Source: Affinundibacterium amnicola
GTDB lineage: Bacteria; Pseudomonadota; Gammaproteobacteria; Burkholderiales; Burkholderiaceae_D
DNA: 64,000 bases
Reading direction: 5' to 3'
NCBI RefSeq assembly: GCF_014284275.1
Contig: NZ_JACOFU010000005.1
Coordinates: 1 to 64,000, forward strand
Under the pieces are notes generated by a model that did no database searches, was not told where the DNA came from, and saw only the letters and a list, made by a program, of their open reading frames with translations. Below are positions 63,901-64,000 of the stretch, piece after piece. How positions within the stretch are numbered: the first letter of the stretch is position 1; the number at the start of each line of letters is the position of its first letter. The position numbers and the translations under genes are program-made.

Positions 63901-64000
63901 CACCATCAATCCTGATAGCTGGGGTGCAGTGATGCAAGATGGTAGCAGTTCAGTAACCCCGCTTTCGGTCTTATATGTGCCGTTCTTCGTGAAGGCAGAA
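60959..64000 (+). CDS. Large propeller sensor protein, incomplete at window edge
   Basis: Open from the ATG at 60959 to the window end (over 1010 residues, no stop). A signal peptide/helix (LGLLVCGIVMQHSLA) is followed by about a dozen two-component-regulator propeller repeats (MWFGTQAGLVKFD, LWVGTQSGLSLYD, LWIGTPVGLDKFN and others). Then come a Y_Y_Y domain (YAYQLEGFDSSWV, RYTFRVKASN), one membrane helix (FRILLVVFLIGLTYAIFLL), a coiled coil and a GAF-like domain (LLSEIGKRITASLNTEAIIDLL). The output module lies beyond 64000; histidine kinase, GGDEF and phosphatase outputs are all found with this layout. A periplasmic sensor of unknown ligand. Confidence 0.88.
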   Translation, partial: MKTGFTLLRLLQSWRYALGLLVCGIVMQHSLASNLGSLRFDHIGPDQGFSYQSITAITQDQQGFMWFGTQAGLVKFDGYRSTMFRSDPLNPKTLSDNFTSALYVHSDGNLWVGTQSGLSLYDRHSNSFTNFLRRGKNAVLSGNYKIYSIVSDGAEGLWLATDYGLMHFDMHTHQFQDFQHNKDDPNSLRDNLITDMVSDAQRNLWIGTPVGLDKFNPSTKTFSHIHLDVNNRSNLRQNSIVSLSIDKDQVLWIGSDAGLTKIALNSEKKEIQAFGDAEGFELAHIQTLYHDKNDTLWIGTINQGLFRFLKSTGKFEQFRHRPLDPNSLLHNHVSKILQDQTGVLWIGTRSSGLSRVDLASGGFSRFVQLQDDATGTSDNRIRAIASAGRDHVWLGTYSGGLLKMNLLNRKVEVWQKEPGKKLALQDNQIVSFLPEKNGRMWIGTRTGLTFFDPAKNTFTPVFISHDTNDNYIERSILDHTGALWVSSRGGLHRKLPEQNHFTTFRHDAKDPHSLTNNWAMTLVEDKQGKIWIGTMNGLDYFDRKTEKFIHLRHDEKDIHSLSHNRVHSLFIDSKDHLWVGTSGGLNRMQQSSDGRMHFQFFPTRADGSAESVGGILEDKSGNIWISSTAGISRLDTKTGKFKNFTDKDGMIQGSFLIGAVYQSDDGTMNFGGWTGLTRFKPEDISDNIIPPKVLITDFLISNQSISKLSKDGVPRLQMSIHEIKEIYLSYLDSIFSIEFAALHYADPNENRYAYQLEGFDSSWVETDAKKRFATYTNLDPGRYTFRVKASNKNDVWNEQAQELVIYIAPPFWKTWWFRILLVVFLIGLTYAIFLLRVRQLMQQKLLLEEQVALRTKELQNQKVAVEKQKETLEHAHRNISLLSEIGKRITASLNTEAIIDLLYKNVNNLMDATVFGIGFYDKDRGLIEFPFVIEDGKPYAPYTRDFSNKNQLPVWCIENRREIFIADLYQEYQHYIQDLSFTINPDSWGAVMQDGSSSVTPLSVLYVPFFVKAE

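Noticed and set aside
1-64000. tRNA, rRNA, riboswitch or phage structural genes
   Set aside because: None was recognised on reading both strands; a covariance-model scan would be needed to exclude small RNAs.

Overview
The window looks like a chromosomal segment of a betaproteobacterium of the Burkholderiales/Oxalobacteraceae type (Undibacterium-like is my best guess). This is inferred from the 180-kDa-class NAD-glutamate dehydrogenase, CreD, DctA, the DUF1800/DUF1501 pair, short intergenic REP-like palindromes and moderate GC. No rRNA, tRNA, CRISPR array or intact insertion sequence was seen.

Layout. 1-1770 is a graveyard of mobile elements: three copies of an IS110-type right end, one carrying a transposase C-terminus, with an IS4-type fragment wedged between. 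1764-4409 is an AT-rich islet with a tail-anchored hypothetical protein, a small protein and a solitary RelA/SpoT-type (p)ppGpp synthetase. 4564-9324 is the large glutamate dehydrogenase. 9325-15350 is a repeat-rich stretch of small, mostly exported or membrane hypothetical proteins. It has three REP/MITE families, a duplicated 220-bp upstream region in front of two different genes, and one gene broken by an in-frame stop. 15382-16395 holds a stand-alone TfoX C-terminal domain, a VOC protein and a small basic protein. 16639-19731 is a LytTR response regulator with an active LytS-type kinase and a second, apparently dead, kinase homologue.

19940-33387 is a mixed metabolic and envelope region: Xaa-Pro dipeptidyl-peptidase, an NHL-propeller/M23 peptidase fusion, a NodB-type deacetylase, MerR regulator, flavodoxin-fold reductase, alpha/beta hydrolase, GNAT acetyltransferase and several small membrane proteins. 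33495-40961 carries the DUF1800/DUF1501 pair, then an ECF sigma factor facing a transmembrane Ser/Thr kinase, then a DUF2807 lipoprotein. 41303-49215 contains DctA, a ParE-type toxin-antitoxin pair, an unusual cluster (Cys-repeat exported protein, coiled-coil membrane protein with an AIM24-like tail, tail-anchored protein), a three-gene envelope lipoprotein operon divergent from a WYL regulator, and a HigBA-like toxin-antitoxin pair. 49367-50996 is a YafY-type regulator with VOC and EVE-domain proteins. The rest holds an M28 membrane peptidase, LMW phosphatase, TPR-methyltransferase, MAPEG protein, an HPF-like/TerB-like/DUF2062 gene row and creD. The window ends inside a large propeller sensor (from 60959) that runs off the right edge.

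The most coherent unexplained units are the 43.4-46.2 kb cluster, the pseudokinase-kinase-regulator operon at 16.6-19.7 kb, the NHL-M23 fusion, and the duplicated upstream regions at 10 and 14.1 kb. None matches a defence or mobile system that I can name with confidence.
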